The notes below the pieces were generated by a model, which worked only from the letters and a program-made list of their open reading frames with translations, was not told the origin of the DNA and made no database searches. Shown in pieces: positions 1-9,241 of a stretch of 64,000 nucleotides of DNA; positions within the stretch are counted from its first letter, which is position 1; each line of letters opens with the position of its first letter. Source of the stretch: Kosakonia oryzendophytica (GTDB lineage: Bacteria; Pseudomonadota; Gammaproteobacteria; Enterobacterales; Enterobacteriaceae). The stretch spans positions 88,611 to 152,610 of the forward strand of contig NZ_FMAY01000010.1 of assembly GCF_900094925.1 (NCBI RefSeq), in the 5' to 3' direction. Position numbers and translations under genes: made by a program.

Positions 1-27
1 AGCGAGTCAATCCCCCCCTCACCGCCA
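1..27 (+). other. 3' end of a tRNA-Ser(GGA)-like sequence, possible att remnant
   Basis: Positions 9-27 read as the 3' end of an enterobacterial tRNA-Ser(GGA) (serW/serX type): T-stem C run, acceptor strand CCTCACC, discriminator G and CCA. The bases just before it (AGTCAAT) are not a normal T-loop (TTCGAAT), so only about the last 19 nt match. That is what a duplicated attachment site left by integration into the tRNA would look like; the intact gene could lie outside the window. A damaged tRNA is the alternative. The upstream sequence is not visible, so this stays tentative. Confidence 0.4.
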
Positions 28-35
28 TCATTTCA

Positions 36-72
36 GATAAGAGCCTGTACGAAAGTACGGGCTTTTTTCTTT
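36..72 (+). terminator. Rho-independent terminator
   Basis: GCCTGTAC, a GAAA tetraloop, then GTACGGGC form an 8-bp stem with one G-T pair, followed by TTTTTTCTTTT. It ends a rightward transcript entering from the left edge, most simply the tRNA-Ser unit whose 3' end is at 9-27. Confidence 0.75.
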
Positions 73-202
73 TATATCCTCCCGAACCGGGGGGATGAGA
101 CCCCCGCCCCGAAACCTGCCCTTCTCTTTATCAGACCTCAGAATGGACTCACCCTACCCGGTTTGTAGAGAGCACTTCCCGCGAAGTACGCTTTCCTAAC
201 CC

Positions 203-901
203 TTACTGTAAAAACTGATCTTTGGTTTCATTGAAATCCCGCAAGCAACGGGCCATATAGTTGCGCGTCACCTCATTAACCTTCTGATAATTATTGGCTT
301 CCCATTCTGCAAGCGGTGCCTTAATCGGCTCTGGCGTACAGTTCAGGCTGGCGACATCATATTTTTTCGTCGGGTGATCTTTGCTGCGCGTGATGACAGT
401 GGAATAGTGCAGCTCAAAGTTTTCCCCGCCAGACAGATTTTCGTAAACCAGCATCCAGACATAAGGCCGGATCTCAATCGGATTTTGTAACTGACCAGCC
501 GCTTTTTCTGCGACCGAAGATTTCAGCGACTTCTCCATCTCTTCACTGAAATACGTCACAGACGGGTTAGACAACGTGGTAATGGGCGTCCCAACCAGTT
601 CATATTTCGTAAATCCGCTCTCCTGCGCACCGCCCGCAAATGCCCCGGCAATAAAGCTCAGTGTCTTGAGAGCCACCACTTTGCTGGTATCACTTCGAGT
701 GATGTAACGCAGTGCGGTATCGGTTGGCTTATGGAAGTCCGTTTTTAATTGCTCATAACCATCAATCTTCAGTGTGGAACCATTGTCAGCTTTAATAACC
801 GTGGTTTTCACCACTTTTTCAGTCGGCGGTAACGGCTTATTACTACAGCCTGCCAGCGTGAGGGGAAGCACGAGCGCGGAAAGCGTAAAAAGAGATTTCA
901 T
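203..901 (-). CDS. Outer-membrane-type lipoprotein of unknown function
   Basis: A 232-residue protein with a lipoprotein signal peptide: MKSLF, a hydrophobic core, and lipobox L-A-G-C with the acylated Cys at residue 19. Ser follows the Cys, which favours sorting to the outer membrane. The mature part has an Ala/Gly-rich stretch near residues 80-92 (FIAGAFAGGAQ) and otherwise no motif I recognise; one Cys pair near the C-terminus (NCTPEP and ARCLRD) could form a disulfide. I do not recognise the family. It is a single-gene unit between the tRNA-type terminator and phoH, transcribed leftward. The ATG at 901 is supported by the signal peptide. Confidence 0.75.
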   Translation of the reverse strand: MKSLFTLSALVLPLTLAGCSNKPLPPTEKVVKTTVIKADNGSTLKIDGYEQLKTDFHKPTDTALRYITRSDTSKVVALKTLSFIAGAFAGGAQESGFTKYELVGTPITTLSNPSVTYFSEEMEKSLKSSVAEKAAGQLQNPIEIRPYVWMLVYENLSGGENFELHYSTVITRSKDHPTKKYDVASLNCTPEPIKAPLAEWEANNYQKVNEVTRNYMARCLRDFNETKDQFLQ

Positions 902-1024
902 TGGTTGATATCCTTACCCAAAAAACAATAAACGTGGGGCGCGACAAACGCCTCAACGGTTATCGGCGTAGGACCAGGCATACTTTATGAATGGGGAAGG
1001 CAAATTCCAGGGGGGAATAAAAGC

Positions 1025-1059
1025 AAAAGCCCGGTATTGCTGAAGCAGACCGGGCTTTT
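1025..1059 (-). terminator. Terminator downstream of phoH
   Basis: AAAAGCCCGGT and ACCGGGCTTTT form an 11-bp inverted repeat around a 13-nt loop, immediately after the phoH stop codon. The A and T flanks make it usable in both directions; phoH is the nearest gene that needs it. Confidence 0.8.
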
Positions 1060-1075
1060 GGGTTAGATAAGGGTA

Positions 1076-2137
1076 TTAATCGTAGGCTTTCAGCGTGCGC
1101 TGACAGAGTGCAGAACGTACGCAATCATCTTTGTTAAAGCGTACGATACCGATCATCTCGTCTTCCTCAAAACGCGCCAGTGCATCGCTCAGACCCGACT
1201 TCACGCCGGAAGGCAAGTCACACTGGGTAATATCACCATTGACGATGACGGTCACGTTTTCCCCGAGGCGCGTTAAAAACATTTTCATTTGCGCAGCCGT
1301 GACATTCTGGGCCTCATCAAGAATGACCACCGCATTTTCAAAGGTACGTCCACGCATATAGGCGAACGGCGCGATCTCCACCTTACCGATCTCTGGTCTC
1401 AGGCAGTATTGCATAAAGGACGCACCCAAGCGTTTCAACAGCACATCATAGACGGGCCGGAAATAAGGCGCGAACTTCTCCGAGATGTCGCCGGGCAAGA
1501 AGCCAAGATCTTCATCGGCTTGCAGGACCGGCCGGGTCACAATTATCCTCTCCACGTCCTTATGGATCAGAGCCTCCGCCGCTTTCGCCGCGCTGATCCA
1601 GGTTTTACCGCATCCGGCTTCGCCAGTTGCGAAGATCAGTTGTTTACTCTCGATAGCATTCAGGTAGTGCTCCTGAGCTTCGTTGCGAGCAGCAATTGGA
1701 GAAGTATCACGGCTGTCCCGCGCCATGCCAATTGCTTCTACGCCACTCATCTGCACAAGCGAGGTGACCGACTCTTCTTCACGTTGTTTATGACTGCGTG
1801 AATCACGTCTCAGCACGCGTTTCGCTTCACGACGAGCTTTGATCACTGCTTTTTGTCTTCCCATGGATAGCACCTTGAGTTGTTGGTTTACATCACACGC
1901 GCCATTAGCGACGCGATTATGCGCACGAACGTCTGAGGGTTGGCTTCCTTGTAAGCCATGGCTTGCCTTTGTAAATGACGTGGCAGAACAGGTAACAGCA
2001 TCGTCTGTCACATCGTTGGAAAGAGAGATGAAAAATGAGGAGGAAAATTCAGGGGCGAAGAAATCGCTGCCGGAGGTCGCACCTCCGTGCCGGTTGTTGC
2101 GTGGTCTTTTTGTTTGTCCGCTACAGGACCTAACCAT
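1076..2137 (-). CDS. phoH: PhoH, phosphate-starvation-inducible ATPase
   Basis: P-loop ATPase of the PhoH family, cytoplasmic, induced by phosphate starvation in E. coli; its precise role is unsettled. The sequence shows Walker A GEAGCGKT (residues 172-179) and Walker B VVILDEAQN. Two starts are well supported. The ATG at 2137 has AGGAG seven bases upstream and gives 353 residues, close to the 354 annotated in E. coli. An internal ATG at 1864 (MGRQKAV) has AAGGTG six bases upstream and gives 262 residues, the conserved part. The first ~91 residues are low-complexity, rich in Ser, Arg and Asn, but the frame stays open for over 100 codons. A Pho box lies about 145 bp upstream of the longer start. 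I chose the longer form; both may be made. Confidence 0.85.
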   Translation of the reverse strand: MVRSCSGQTKRPRNNRHGGATSGSDFFAPEFSSSFFISLSNDVTDDAVTCSATSFTKASHGLQGSQPSDVRAHNRVANGACDVNQQLKVLSMGRQKAVIKARREAKRVLRRDSRSHKQREEESVTSLVQMSGVEAIGMARDSRDTSPIAARNEAQEHYLNAIESKQLIFATGEAGCGKTWISAAKAAEALIHKDVERIIVTRPVLQADEDLGFLPGDISEKFAPYFRPVYDVLLKRLGASFMQYCLRPEIGKVEIAPFAYMRGRTFENAVVILDEAQNVTAAQMKMFLTRLGENVTVIVNGDITQCDLPSGVKSGLSDALARFEEDEMIGIVRFNKDDCVRSALCQRTLKAYD

Positions 2138-2402
2138 CCGCGATCTCCTGGTGACGTCATCACCGCAGGGTCTCAACGCTTTAATTAATTACATCAAAGC
2201 TTATCATCATTGCAACATTATTTTTACGTAACCATAACGTGCAAGACCGCTGCGTCGTTGCAGAAAGTGTCTGCTACGAATATTACAGAAATATAACAGA
2301 TACTTTCTAATACGAAAAAATGATATCTGGATGGCAGAAAAAGTATGTCAGAATGCTACAGATGACAGAATATCCTGCCCGGTAGCGGGCAGGATAGGAT
2401 CT
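2138..2402. other. phoH promoter/leader region and efeB 3' region
   Basis: Non-coding stretch between phoH and efeB. It contains the Pho box at 2282-2299 and, at 2372-2395, a perfect 9-bp hairpin (ATCCTGCCC and GGGCAGGAT around a 6-nt loop) just after the efeB stop. The hairpin lacks a good T run on the minus strand, so it may be a weak terminator or a processing barrier for efeB mRNA. Confidence 0.6.
2282..2299 (-). promoter_or_regulatory. Pho box (PhoB site) upstream of phoH
   Basis: On the minus strand this reads CTGTTATATTTCTGTAAT, two CTGT-type heptamers 11 bp apart, matching 15 of 18 positions of the PhoB consensus. Its place upstream of phoH fits the known PhoB-dependent promoter of E. 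coli phoH. Confidence 0.7.
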
Positions 2403-3686
2403 TTACGCTTCGAGAAGAGATTGCGCAAGGTAGCGACTGGTGTCTTTCACACCCGGCAACACAAAGAAGTAACCGCCGCCAATCGGGCGAATATACTCTT
2501 CAAGCGCCTCGCCATTCAGGCGTTTTTGCACCGTAAGAAAACCTTTTTCCAGATCGTGCTGATAGCAGACAAACAACAGTCCCATATCCAACTGCCCGGA
2601 GTGAGTTACGCCGAGCGAGTAGCTGTATCCACGGCGCATCATCAGGCTTGATTGCGTCTCTTTGGTACGCGGATTTGCCAGACGAATATGGCTGTCGAGC
2701 GCAATCACATCACCGTCCGGATCGCTGGCGTAATCCGGGACATCATGTTCATTTTGCATACCCAGCGGCGCACCGGAATGTTTATCACGCCCGAAAATGG
2801 TCTGTTGCTCCTTCAGCGGCGTACGATCCCAAAACTCCACATGGAACTGAATGATACGTACCGCCTGATAGCTGCCGCCTACCGCCCAGGCAGGCTCATC
2901 CTGATCGCTGGTCACCCACACCACCTCGTCCATCAGCGCGTTGTTACTGCTGTCCGGGTTAGCGGTGCCATCCTTAAAACCCAGCAAATTTATGGGTGTC
3001 TCTTTTCCTTTACTGCGCGCAGCATGATCGGAGATAAACCCTTCCCGCTTCCAACGTACGCTAAGCAAGTCCGGCGTGTGTTTGATCAGATCGCGCAACG
3101 CATGAATCACCGTATCTTGCGTGTTCGCGCAAATCTGGAGCAGCAGATCGCCATGGCATAACGCGGCATCCAGAGAATCGTTGGGGAAACGCACCATCTT
3201 TTGCAGTTTTTTCGGCATCAAGGCGCTTAAACCAAAGCGCTTATCAAACAGCGACTGCCCAACGGACACCGTCACCGTCAAATTGTCCGCCGCGATGTAC
3301 GACCCCAGGATCCCGGAATCCAGCGGCGGCAAACGCGGGTTAGGTGTATCCGGTGCCGGGCCGCCAGCGGTAAGGAAAGCAATACGCTGCGTCAATAAGC
3401 GGAACAAACGTTCAAGATCGGCTTTATCCGTCGCCAGAACATCAAATGCTACCAGCATCATTGAGGCCTGCTGCGGCGTTAAAATACCGGCCTGATGTGC
3501 ACCGAAGAACGGCTGTTTTTCACTGCGTGCATCAGGAGACAGCGTGCCTGGCGCGCTTTGCGGTTTCGCCGCGTGGGCGACCGGGCATCCACCTGCCAGT
3601 GCAAGCGCGCCTCCCAGCGCGCCCATACTTTTTAATAAACGGCGCCGGGAAGGCTCACTGACGCCACTGTTATCATGTTCACTCAT
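2403..3686 (-). CDS. efeB: EfeB, periplasmic DyP-type deferrochelatase/peroxidase
   Basis: Haem-dependent DyP-type peroxidase of the EfeUOB iron system, reported to release iron from haem and to act in the periplasm. The 427-residue protein (E. coli 423) starts with a Tat signal peptide, SRRRLLK at residues 13-19, and a hydrophobic stretch ending near AHA-AK at 40. The DyP signature GFKDGT is at 236-241 with catalytic Asp239, the proximal haem His is H333 (SHIRLANPR), and the distal Arg is R351. It follows efeO by 3 bp, as the last gene of efeUOB. A Tat signal is expected because haem is inserted before export. Confidence 0.95.
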   Translation of the reverse strand: MSEHDNSGVSEPSRRRLLKSMGALGGALALAGGCPVAHAAKPQSAPGTLSPDARSEKQPFFGAHQAGILTPQQASMMLVAFDVLATDKADLERLFRLLTQRIAFLTAGGPAPDTPNPRLPPLDSGILGSYIAADNLTVTVSVGQSLFDKRFGLSALMPKKLQKMVRFPNDSLDAALCHGDLLLQICANTQDTVIHALRDLIKHTPDLLSVRWKREGFISDHAARSKGKETPINLLGFKDGTANPDSSNNALMDEVVWVTSDQDEPAWAVGGSYQAVRIIQFHVEFWDRTPLKEQQTIFGRDKHSGAPLGMQNEHDVPDYASDPDGDVIALDSHIRLANPRTKETQSSLMMRRGYSYSLGVTHSGQLDMGLLFVCYQHDLEKGFLTVQKRLNGEALEEYIRPIGGGYFFVLPGVKDTSRYLAQSLLEA

Positions 3687-3689
3687 GGT

Positions 3690-4817
3690 TTAATCCAGTC
3701 CCAGCACGCCGCGTAATTGTGCGAGATCTTCCGCAAGCGTGGTGATCGGCCCTTTCAGCGCATTGCGATCCGCATCGGTCAGCTTGTCATACGTTTCATA
3801 ACCATCTTTAGTGCGGTATTTCGCCAGAATAGTGTCCACTTTTTTGAAGTTGGCATCGACTTTGGCCAGCAGTTCGCCGTTATCTTTTTGCAGCTGCGGA
3901 CGCAGCAGATCAACAATTTTCTGCGCACCATCGACGTTTGCCTGGAAGTCCCACAGATCCGTGTGGCTGTAGCGATCTTCTTCACCGCTGATTTTGCTCG
4001 CCGCTACTTCTTCAATCAGCCCAGCTGCGCCGCCAACCACTTTAGATGGCGGGAACGCCAGCTCATTGATGCGAGTCTGCAAATCAGCCACATCGGTGTA
4101 GAGCTGATCGGCATAATGGCCCATATCTTTGGTGCTATTGTCGCCAAACAGGGCTTTTTCCAGACGGTGGAAACCGGTGAATTTCGGATCGGCGGCTTTA
4201 TGCTCGTAATCATCTTCACGGGCGTCAATGCTACCATCCAGATCGGAGAACAATTCAGCAATCGGCTCAATGCGCTCGTAGTGTTGGCGGGTCGGGGCAT
4301 ACAGGGCTTTCGCTTTTTCGATATCCCCTGCTTTCACGGCGTCGGTAAAGGCTTTGGTACCCGTCACAAGCTGAGCGGTTTCCGCAACCACATAGGCTTT
4401 ATAGTCGGCAATCGCCGTGCTGAGGCTCAGCAGCGCTTCACCTTTTGCCGCATCGGCAGTGGCTTCGCCCTTCACTATCAGCTTGCCTTTCGGGTTGGTT
4501 AACAGACCGCAGGTCATGTCATATTCACCCGGTTGCAGGTTAGCCGTCAGTTTCTGGCTAAAGCCCGGCGCAATGTTTTCACGCTCTTCCACCACCATTA
4601 CACCTTTGAGGATCTCCCACTCCAGCGCTTTCTGGCTATGGTTAACGATCACAAACTGTGTTTTACCGGCGTTCACCGTCAGGTTCATCGGTTCACACTG
4701 TTTGTCCGTGACCGTCACTTTCACCTGCGGTACATCCGCGGCCTGTGCCGCGAAAGCGCAAGAAAACAGTGCGGCGATCCCTACCTGTAATGCATTACGA
4801 CGAAAATGAATTGCCAT
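3690..4817 (-). CDS. efeO: EfeO, periplasmic cupredoxin/M75 iron-uptake protein
   Basis: Periplasmic component of ferrous iron uptake with EfeU and EfeB. The 375 residues (same length as E. coli) have a Sec signal ending at AAQA-AD (about residue 27), an N-terminal cupredoxin-like domain with Cys41 and Cys103 (KQCEPM, MTCGLL), and a C-terminal helical M75 domain with an HxxE-type motif HYERIE at 179-184. A longer in-frame start at 4859 exists; I chose ATG 4817 because AAGGGAAGGG lies directly upstream and the signal peptide starts there. It is the middle gene of efeUOB. Confidence 0.95.
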   Translation of the reverse strand: MAIHFRRNALQVGIAALFSCAFAAQAADVPQVKVTVTDKQCEPMNLTVNAGKTQFVIVNHSQKALEWEILKGVMVVEERENIAPGFSQKLTANLQPGEYDMTCGLLTNPKGKLIVKGEATADAAKGEALLSLSTAIADYKAYVVAETAQLVTGTKAFTDAVKAGDIEKAKALYAPTRQHYERIEPIAELFSDLDGSIDAREDDYEHKAADPKFTGFHRLEKALFGDNSTKDMGHYADQLYTDVADLQTRINELAFPPSKVVGGAAGLIEEVAASKISGEEDRYSHTDLWDFQANVDGAQKIVDLLRPQLQKDNGELLAKVDANFKKVDTILAKYRTKDGYETYDKLTDADRNALKGPITTLAEDLAQLRGVLGLD

Positions 4818-4868
4818 GACCCTTCCCTTAAATAAGTATGTTGTAACTACAGCAACCAATAAGCGAGA

Positions 4869-5702
4869 TTACGGTGCAGCCCTGGAAGGCTGCGAACCGG
4901 CGCGTGGTGGCATAAAAAACAGCAGCAGCGCCGGGATCAAATAGAGGAAATAGATGAACACTTCGCTCACGCTCGGTGTTTCCTGATAGCCGAAGATCCC
5001 CTCCAGCAAAGTGCCAGTGAGTGAATGCGTGGTCAGAACGTTGCTTAAATCGAAGGCCACATCCTGGAAATGATTCCACAGACCGGCTTCATGGAAGGCG
5101 CGAATCGCACCGGCAGCCAGCCCTGCGGCAACCAGCAGAATAAACAGGCTGGTCCATTTGAAAAACGCGCCCAAATTGAGACGAATACCGCCCCAGTAGA
5201 GCAGAAAACCGAGCACCACTGCCGTCGCAAGACCGAGTATCGCGCCGACGGGCGGCCATATGCCCACATCCTGTTGGAATGCGGCCAGCAGGAAAAATAC
5301 CGACTCCAGTCCTTCACGCGCCACGGCGAAAAAGACCATCATGATCAGCGCCCAGCCATGGTTGTTGCTGCGCGCCAGTGCGTTATCTACCGCCTGCTCC
5401 AGTTGCACTTTGACGTTACGCGACACTTTACGCATCCAGAACACCATCCAGGTGAGGATCACAACGGCAATCACCGCAACAATTCCTTCAAACAGTTCCT
5501 GCTCTCGCTGCGGAAACTCTCCCGTGGTTGCGTTAATGGCAATGCCCAGGCCAAGACACAGAGCCGAAGCGAGGAACACACCCAGCCACATCACGCCAAT
5601 CCAGCGCCCCCGATGCGTACGTTTGAGGTAGCTGGCGATGAGGCTAACGATCAACGCCGCTTCGAGGCCTTCACGTAACATAATGAGAAATGGAACAAAC
5701 AT
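4869..5702 (-). CDS. efeU: EfeU, ferrous iron permease
   Basis: Inner-membrane Fe(II) permease of the Ftr1/OFeT family. The 277-residue protein has about seven hydrophobic segments and the two family REGLE motifs (REGLEA near residue 10 and REGLES near the middle) thought to bind iron. The ATG at 5702 has AGGGG eight bases upstream; an ATG seven codons earlier lacks a ribosome site. The reading frame is intact, unlike E. coli K-12 where efeU is broken by a frameshift. It is the first gene of efeUOB, 51 bp before efeO, behind a Fur box. Confidence 0.93.
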   Translation of the reverse strand: MFVPFLIMLREGLEAALIVSLIASYLKRTHRGRWIGVMWLGVFLASALCLGLGIAINATTGEFPQREQELFEGIVAVIAVVILTWMVFWMRKVSRNVKVQLEQAVDNALARSNNHGWALIMMVFFAVAREGLESVFFLLAAFQQDVGIWPPVGAILGLATAVVLGFLLYWGGIRLNLGAFFKWTSLFILLVAAGLAAGAIRAFHEAGLWNHFQDVAFDLSNVLTTHSLTGTLLEGIFGYQETPSVSEVFIYFLYLIPALLLFFMPPRAGSQPSRAAP

Positions 5703-5760
5703 GGAGAACGCCCCTAATGTCATGCGCAGTCAGTGGTTGCAAAGAAAAGTAAATTCGTTT

Positions 5761-5779
5761 GATAGTGATTATCATTACG
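5761..5779 (-). promoter_or_regulatory. Fur box controlling efeUOB
   Basis: GATAGTGATTATCATTACG matches 15 of 19 positions of the Fur consensus, about 60 bp before the efeU start. A weaker ATGATGAGAATGATAA stretch follows at 5803-5818. Iron repression of efeUOB by Fur is established in E. coli. Confidence 0.7.
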
Positions 5780-5978
5780 ACGAACAGAAACTCAAGCGAA
5801 AAATGATGAGAATGATAACCAGATGTAAACGCAGAGCAGACTAACTACCGGGCCGGCGCTTTATGCAGAAGTGGTTGAAATACTGCAAAAACTTAGCTTA
5901 CAAATCGTTAACTTTGTATTTACCGCACGCCGCCGCTATGGCTAAATAAACGTCCTGTTTACCTGCCCCTTTAGAGAT

Positions 5979-7163
5979 ATGATCAATTTTCTGCACTTTC
6001 TGCTGGCGTTAGTGGTGATCCTTGCGCTGGCCTGGCTGGTCAGTTTCGACCGCCGACAAATCCGCATCCGTTTTATTCTGCAACTGATTGTCATTGAGTT
6101 CGCACTGGCATGGTTTTTTTTACATGCCCAGAGTGGCCTGACGCTAATTAACTATGTTTCCGGTTTCTTTGAAGCCCTGCTGAAATTTGCTGGCGAAGGC
6201 ACGGGTTTTGTTTTCGGGGGTATGAGCGAAAAAGGGTTAGCCTTTATTTTCCTGGGCGTCTTATGCCCTATCGTGTTTATTTCCGCGTTGATTGGTATTT
6301 TGCAGCACTGGCGTATTCTGCCCATTTTTATTCGTCTGATTGGCACGCTGCTATCGAAACTGAATGGCATGGGCAAGCTGGAGTCCTTTAATGCCGTCAG
6401 TTCACTGATCCTCGGCCAGTCAGAAAACTTCATTGCCTATAAAGGGATACTGTCAGACCTCTCCTCACGCCGCCTGTTCACTATGGCCGCCACGGCCATG
6501 TCGACGGTGTCGCTGTCCATCGTGGGGGCATATATGACTATGCTGGATGCCAAATATGTTGTTGCGGCATTGATCCTCAATATGTTCAGCACTTTTATTG
6601 TGCTGTCGGTCATTAACCCGACACGCCCGGAAGCAGAAGCTGAAATCAAACTGGAAAAACTCCACGAATCGCAAAGTTTCTTTGAGATGCTCGGCGAGTA
6701 TATTCTGGCTGGTTTTAAAGTGGCGATGATCATTCTGGCGATGCTGATCGGCTTTATTGCGTTAATCAGCGCAATCAATGCGCTCTTCAGCGCACTGTTC
6801 GGCATCAGCTTCCAGCAGATCCTCGGCTATGTGTTCTATCCGCTGGCCTGGCTTATCGGCATCCCGCTGAGCGATGCGCTGCATGCGGGCAGTATTATGG
6901 CAACCAAACTGGTGGCGAACGAATTTGTGGCGATGATCGAACTGCAAAAAATTGCCGCAGAAATGTCGCCGCGCGGGCTGGGTATCCTCTCAGTCTTCCT
7001 GGTGTCGTTTGCCAACTTTGCCTCTATCGGCATTGTTGCCGGTGCGATTAAGGGTCTGAACGAGCCACAAGGCAACGCCGTTTCCCGTTTCGGCCTGCGT
7101 CTGGTTTACGGCGCAACGCTGGTGAGCCTGCTGTCCGCTGCATTTGCGGGCCTCGTGCTCTGA
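5979..7163 (+). CDS. NupC-family concentrative nucleoside transporter
   Basis: Inner-membrane, cation-coupled nucleoside importer of the CNT family. The 394 residues align throughout with E. coli NupC (400 aa): [30 protein letters not shown] and a [15 protein letters not shown] stretch are the substrate-site signatures. Roughly eight to ten membrane segments are visible. It is probably a paralogue of the main nupC, which lies elsewhere in related genomes. It stands alone between efeU (divergent) and a lipoprotein gene, with its own terminator at 7171. Substrate range, purine or pyrimidine nucleosides, cannot be read from sequence. Confidence 0.85.
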   Translation: MINFLHFLLALVVILALAWLVSFDRRQIRIRFILQLIVIEFALAWFFLHAQSGLTLINYVSGFFEALLKFAGEGTGFVFGGMSEKGLAFIFLGVLCPIVFISALIGILQHWRILPIFIRLIGTLLSKLNGMGKLESFNAVSSLILGQSENFIAYKGILSDLSSRRLFTMAATAMSTVSLSIVGAYMTMLDAKYVVAALILNMFSTFIVLSVINPTRPEAEAEIKLEKLHESQSFFEMLGEYILAGFKVAMIILAMLIGFIALISAINALFSALFGISFQQILGYVFYPLAWLIGIPLSDALHAGSIMATKLVANEFVAMIELQKIAAEMSPRGLGILSVFLVSFANFASIGIVAGAIKGLNEPQGNAVSRFGLRLVYGATLVSLLSAAFAGLVL

Positions 7164-7170
7164 GTGTATT

Positions 7171-7197
7171 CCCTCTCCTGCGGGAGAGGGATTTTTA
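7171..7197 (+). terminator. Terminator after the NupC-like gene
   Basis: CCCTCTCC, loop TGC, GGGAGAGGG, then ATTTTTATT. It separates the rightward transporter gene from the convergent lipoprotein gene. Confidence 0.75.
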
Positions 7198-7632
7198 TTA
7201 AAACTGAACGCAAACCGGCTGATCGACACGCATCACCGATTCCTGGGCAAAACGTGATTTGTAAATGCCGCGTAGCGCTTCGATTTTCGCCTCGCTTTGC
7301 GCATCAGTACCGTGGATCAGCATTAACGCTTTACTCTCTTCACGCGCGACTTTCCCGTCGTTGCCCAACCACTGTCCATGCGCATCAAACACCGTCAACC
7401 CCTCGCGAAAACGCGGCGTGACATCACCATCAACAAATTGCTGCCACTCCTGACCGGTGATCGCTTTCCCCGCCGGGCGACTTAAACCGAAATAGAGCGT
7501 CGTTTGCTGCATTTGGTTATCCGCTTTACAGCTTTGTATCGCCGCTGTAGCCACCGGTTTCGGTGCAGGTGCCACGCACCCAGCCAGTACACCCGCCATC
7601 ACCAGTGCAGTGAATCCTGTCTTTAACTTCAT
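7198..7632 (-). CDS. DUF3574 domain lipoprotein
   Basis: A 144-residue lipoprotein with lipobox L-A-G-C (Cys19). The mature domain, with TTLYFGLSRP near the start, WQQFVDGDVTPRF in the middle and the C-terminal KSRFAQESVMRVDQPVCVQF, fits the DUF3574 family as I remember it; the function is unknown. Two mature-domain Cys (about residues 35 and 141) could form a disulfide. It is a single-gene unit between two terminators and is not obviously linked to either neighbour. Confidence 0.75.
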   Translation of the reverse strand: MKLKTGFTALVMAGVLAGCVAPAPKPVATAAIQSCKADNQMQQTTLYFGLSRPAGKAITGQEWQQFVDGDVTPRFREGLTVFDAHGQWLGNDGKVAREESKALMLIHGTDAQSEAKIEALRGIYKSRFAQESVMRVDQPVCVQF

Positions 7633-7692
7633 GTTGCTATCCTCATTGTTATTTGTGGTGAGATATCAGCGTAATTACATTGCTTTAGCAAT

Positions 7693-7719
7693 AAAAAAAC
7701 CCGCCGAAGCGGGTTTTTT
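7693..7719 (-). terminator. Bidirectional terminator after putP
   Basis: A7, CCCGC, loop CGAA, GCGGG, T6. It lies between the putP stop and the start of the DUF3574 lipoprotein transcript and would stop putP mRNA. Confidence 0.85.
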
Positions 7720-7732
7720 CGTGCAACCAGCG

Positions 7733-9241
7733 TTACTCCGCCTGTAAACGGGACGGCGGCGCAGAGCGGTAATGCGCGTCTGCTTCAGCAAAACGCTGCT
7801 GCATGGCCGCAGAAGGCGCTTTGCCCAACAGACTGAACACCACAATGCCGATGCTGCCGAAAATAAAGCCCGGGATGATTTCGTACAGACCCAGCCATGC
7901 ATACTGTTTCCACACCAGCACCGTCACGGCGCCAATCACCATCCCCGCCAATGCACCGTTACGCGTCATACGCGGCCACATCACCGAGAACAGCACGACC
8001 GGGCCAAACGCAGCACCAAAGCCGGCCCAGGCATAGCTTACCAGTCCAAGTACACGGTTTTCCGGATTGGCTGCCAGCGCAATGGCAATCAACGCCACCA
8101 GCAGCACCATGGCACGCCCTACCCAAACCAGCTCAGTCTGGCTCGCGCCTTTACGCAGAAAAGCCTTGTAGAAATCTTCGGTAATCGCGCTTGAGCACAC
8201 CAGCAGCTGGCAGCTTAGCGTCGACATCACCGCCGCGAGGATCGCCGACAACAGTACCCCCGCAATCCACGGGTTAAACAGCAACTGTGCCAGTTCAATA
8301 AACACACGTTCGGCGTTCTGATTCACCGCACCCGCGACAGACGGGTTGTTGCTGAAATAGGCAATACCGAAGAAGCCGACAGCAACCGCGCCGCCAAGGC
8401 ACAGGATCATCCACGTCATGCTAATGCGACGGGCATGCACAATGGTGTGGTGAGAATCCGCCGCCATAAAGCGCGCCAGAATATGTGGTTGCCCGAAGTA
8501 GCCCAGGCCCCATCCCATCAGCGACAGAATAGCGACAAAATTTAACCCCTTGAGCATATCGACGTTTTCAAGGCTTTTCTGTCTGATAACGTCCAGCGAG
8601 TCACCAAAACCGCCGACAGCAATAATCACAATGACCGGTGTCAGGATCAGGGCAAAAATCATCAAGCTGGCCTGCACCGTATCGGTCCAGCTAATCGCCA
8701 GGAAGCCGCCAATAAAGGTGTAGATGATTGTCGCTGCCGCGCCGGCCCACAGCGCCGTTTCGTAGCTCATGCCGAAGGTGCTTTCGAACAGACGCGCGCC
8801 CGCCACAATCCCGGACGCACAATAAATCGTGAAGAACACGAGGATCACCACCGCCGAAATAATACGCAGCAGGCGGCTTTTATCTTCAAAACGGCCAGTG
8901 AAATAATCCGGCAATGTCAGTGCGTTATTGTTTGCTTCGGTGTGAACACGCAGACGGCCCGCTACCAGTTTCCAGTTGATCCATGCGCCCAGGGTCAAGC
9001 CGATGGCAATCCAGCTTTCGGAAATACCGGAAATAAAAATCGCACCCGGCAAGCCCATCAGCAGCCAGCCGCTCATATCCGAGGCCCCGGCAGACAGCGC
9101 CGTCACCAGTGCCCCAAGGCGACGACCGCCGAGAATATAGTCGTCAAAGTTTTTCGTCGAACGCCAGGCGATGAACCCAATCAATATCATGCCAAAGATA
9201 TAAATAAGAAAGGTCACCAGCATCGGTGTGCTAATTGCCAT
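7733..9241 (-). CDS. putP: PutP, sodium/proline symporter
   Basis: High-affinity Na+/L-proline symporter of the SSS family in the inner membrane. It has 502 residues, as in E. coli, with about 13 hydrophobic segments. Characteristic stretches are SAGASDMSGWLLMGLPGA (Na+-site region, about residues 50-67), the A-L-T-L-P-D-Y-F-T loop and TFIGGFLAISWTDTVQASLM. It is transcribed divergently from putA across a 419-bp control region and supplies the proline that PutA oxidises. Confidence 0.97.
   Translation of the reverse strand: MAISTPMLVTFLIYIFGMILIGFIAWRSTKNFDDYILGGRRLGALVTALSAGASDMSGWLLMGLPGAIFISGISESWIAIGLTLGAWINWKLVAGRLRVHTEANNNALTLPDYFTGRFEDKSRLLRIISAVVILVFFTIYCASGIVAGARLFESTFGMSYETALWAGAAATIIYTFIGGFLAISWTDTVQASLMIFALILTPVIVIIAVGGFGDSLDVIRQKSLENVDMLKGLNFVAILSLMGWGLGYFGQPHILARFMAADSHHTIVHARRISMTWMILCLGGAVAVGFFGIAYFSNNPSVAGAVNQNAERVFIELAQLLFNPWIAGVLLSAILAAVMSTLSCQLLVCSSAITEDFYKAFLRKGASQTELVWVGRAMVLLVALIAIALAANPENRVLGLVSYAWAGFGAAFGPVVLFSVMWPRMTRNGALAGMVIGAVTVLVWKQYAWLGLYEIIPGFIFGSIGIVVFSLLGKAPSAAMQQRFAEADAHYRSAPPSRLQAE

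Noticed and set aside
2151-2163. GTGACGTCATCAC, one mismatch from the MatP site matS
   Set aside because: A single site with a mismatch, outside the expected Ter macrodomain by comparison with E. coli. Not enough to call.
1839-2231. 130-codon rightward frame over the phoH 5' part
   Set aside because: Antisense to phoH and its leader; no ribosome site or recognisable domain.
5070-5678. 202-codon rightward frame across efeU
   Set aside because: Antisense to efeU, with composition typical of a reverse-complement shadow.
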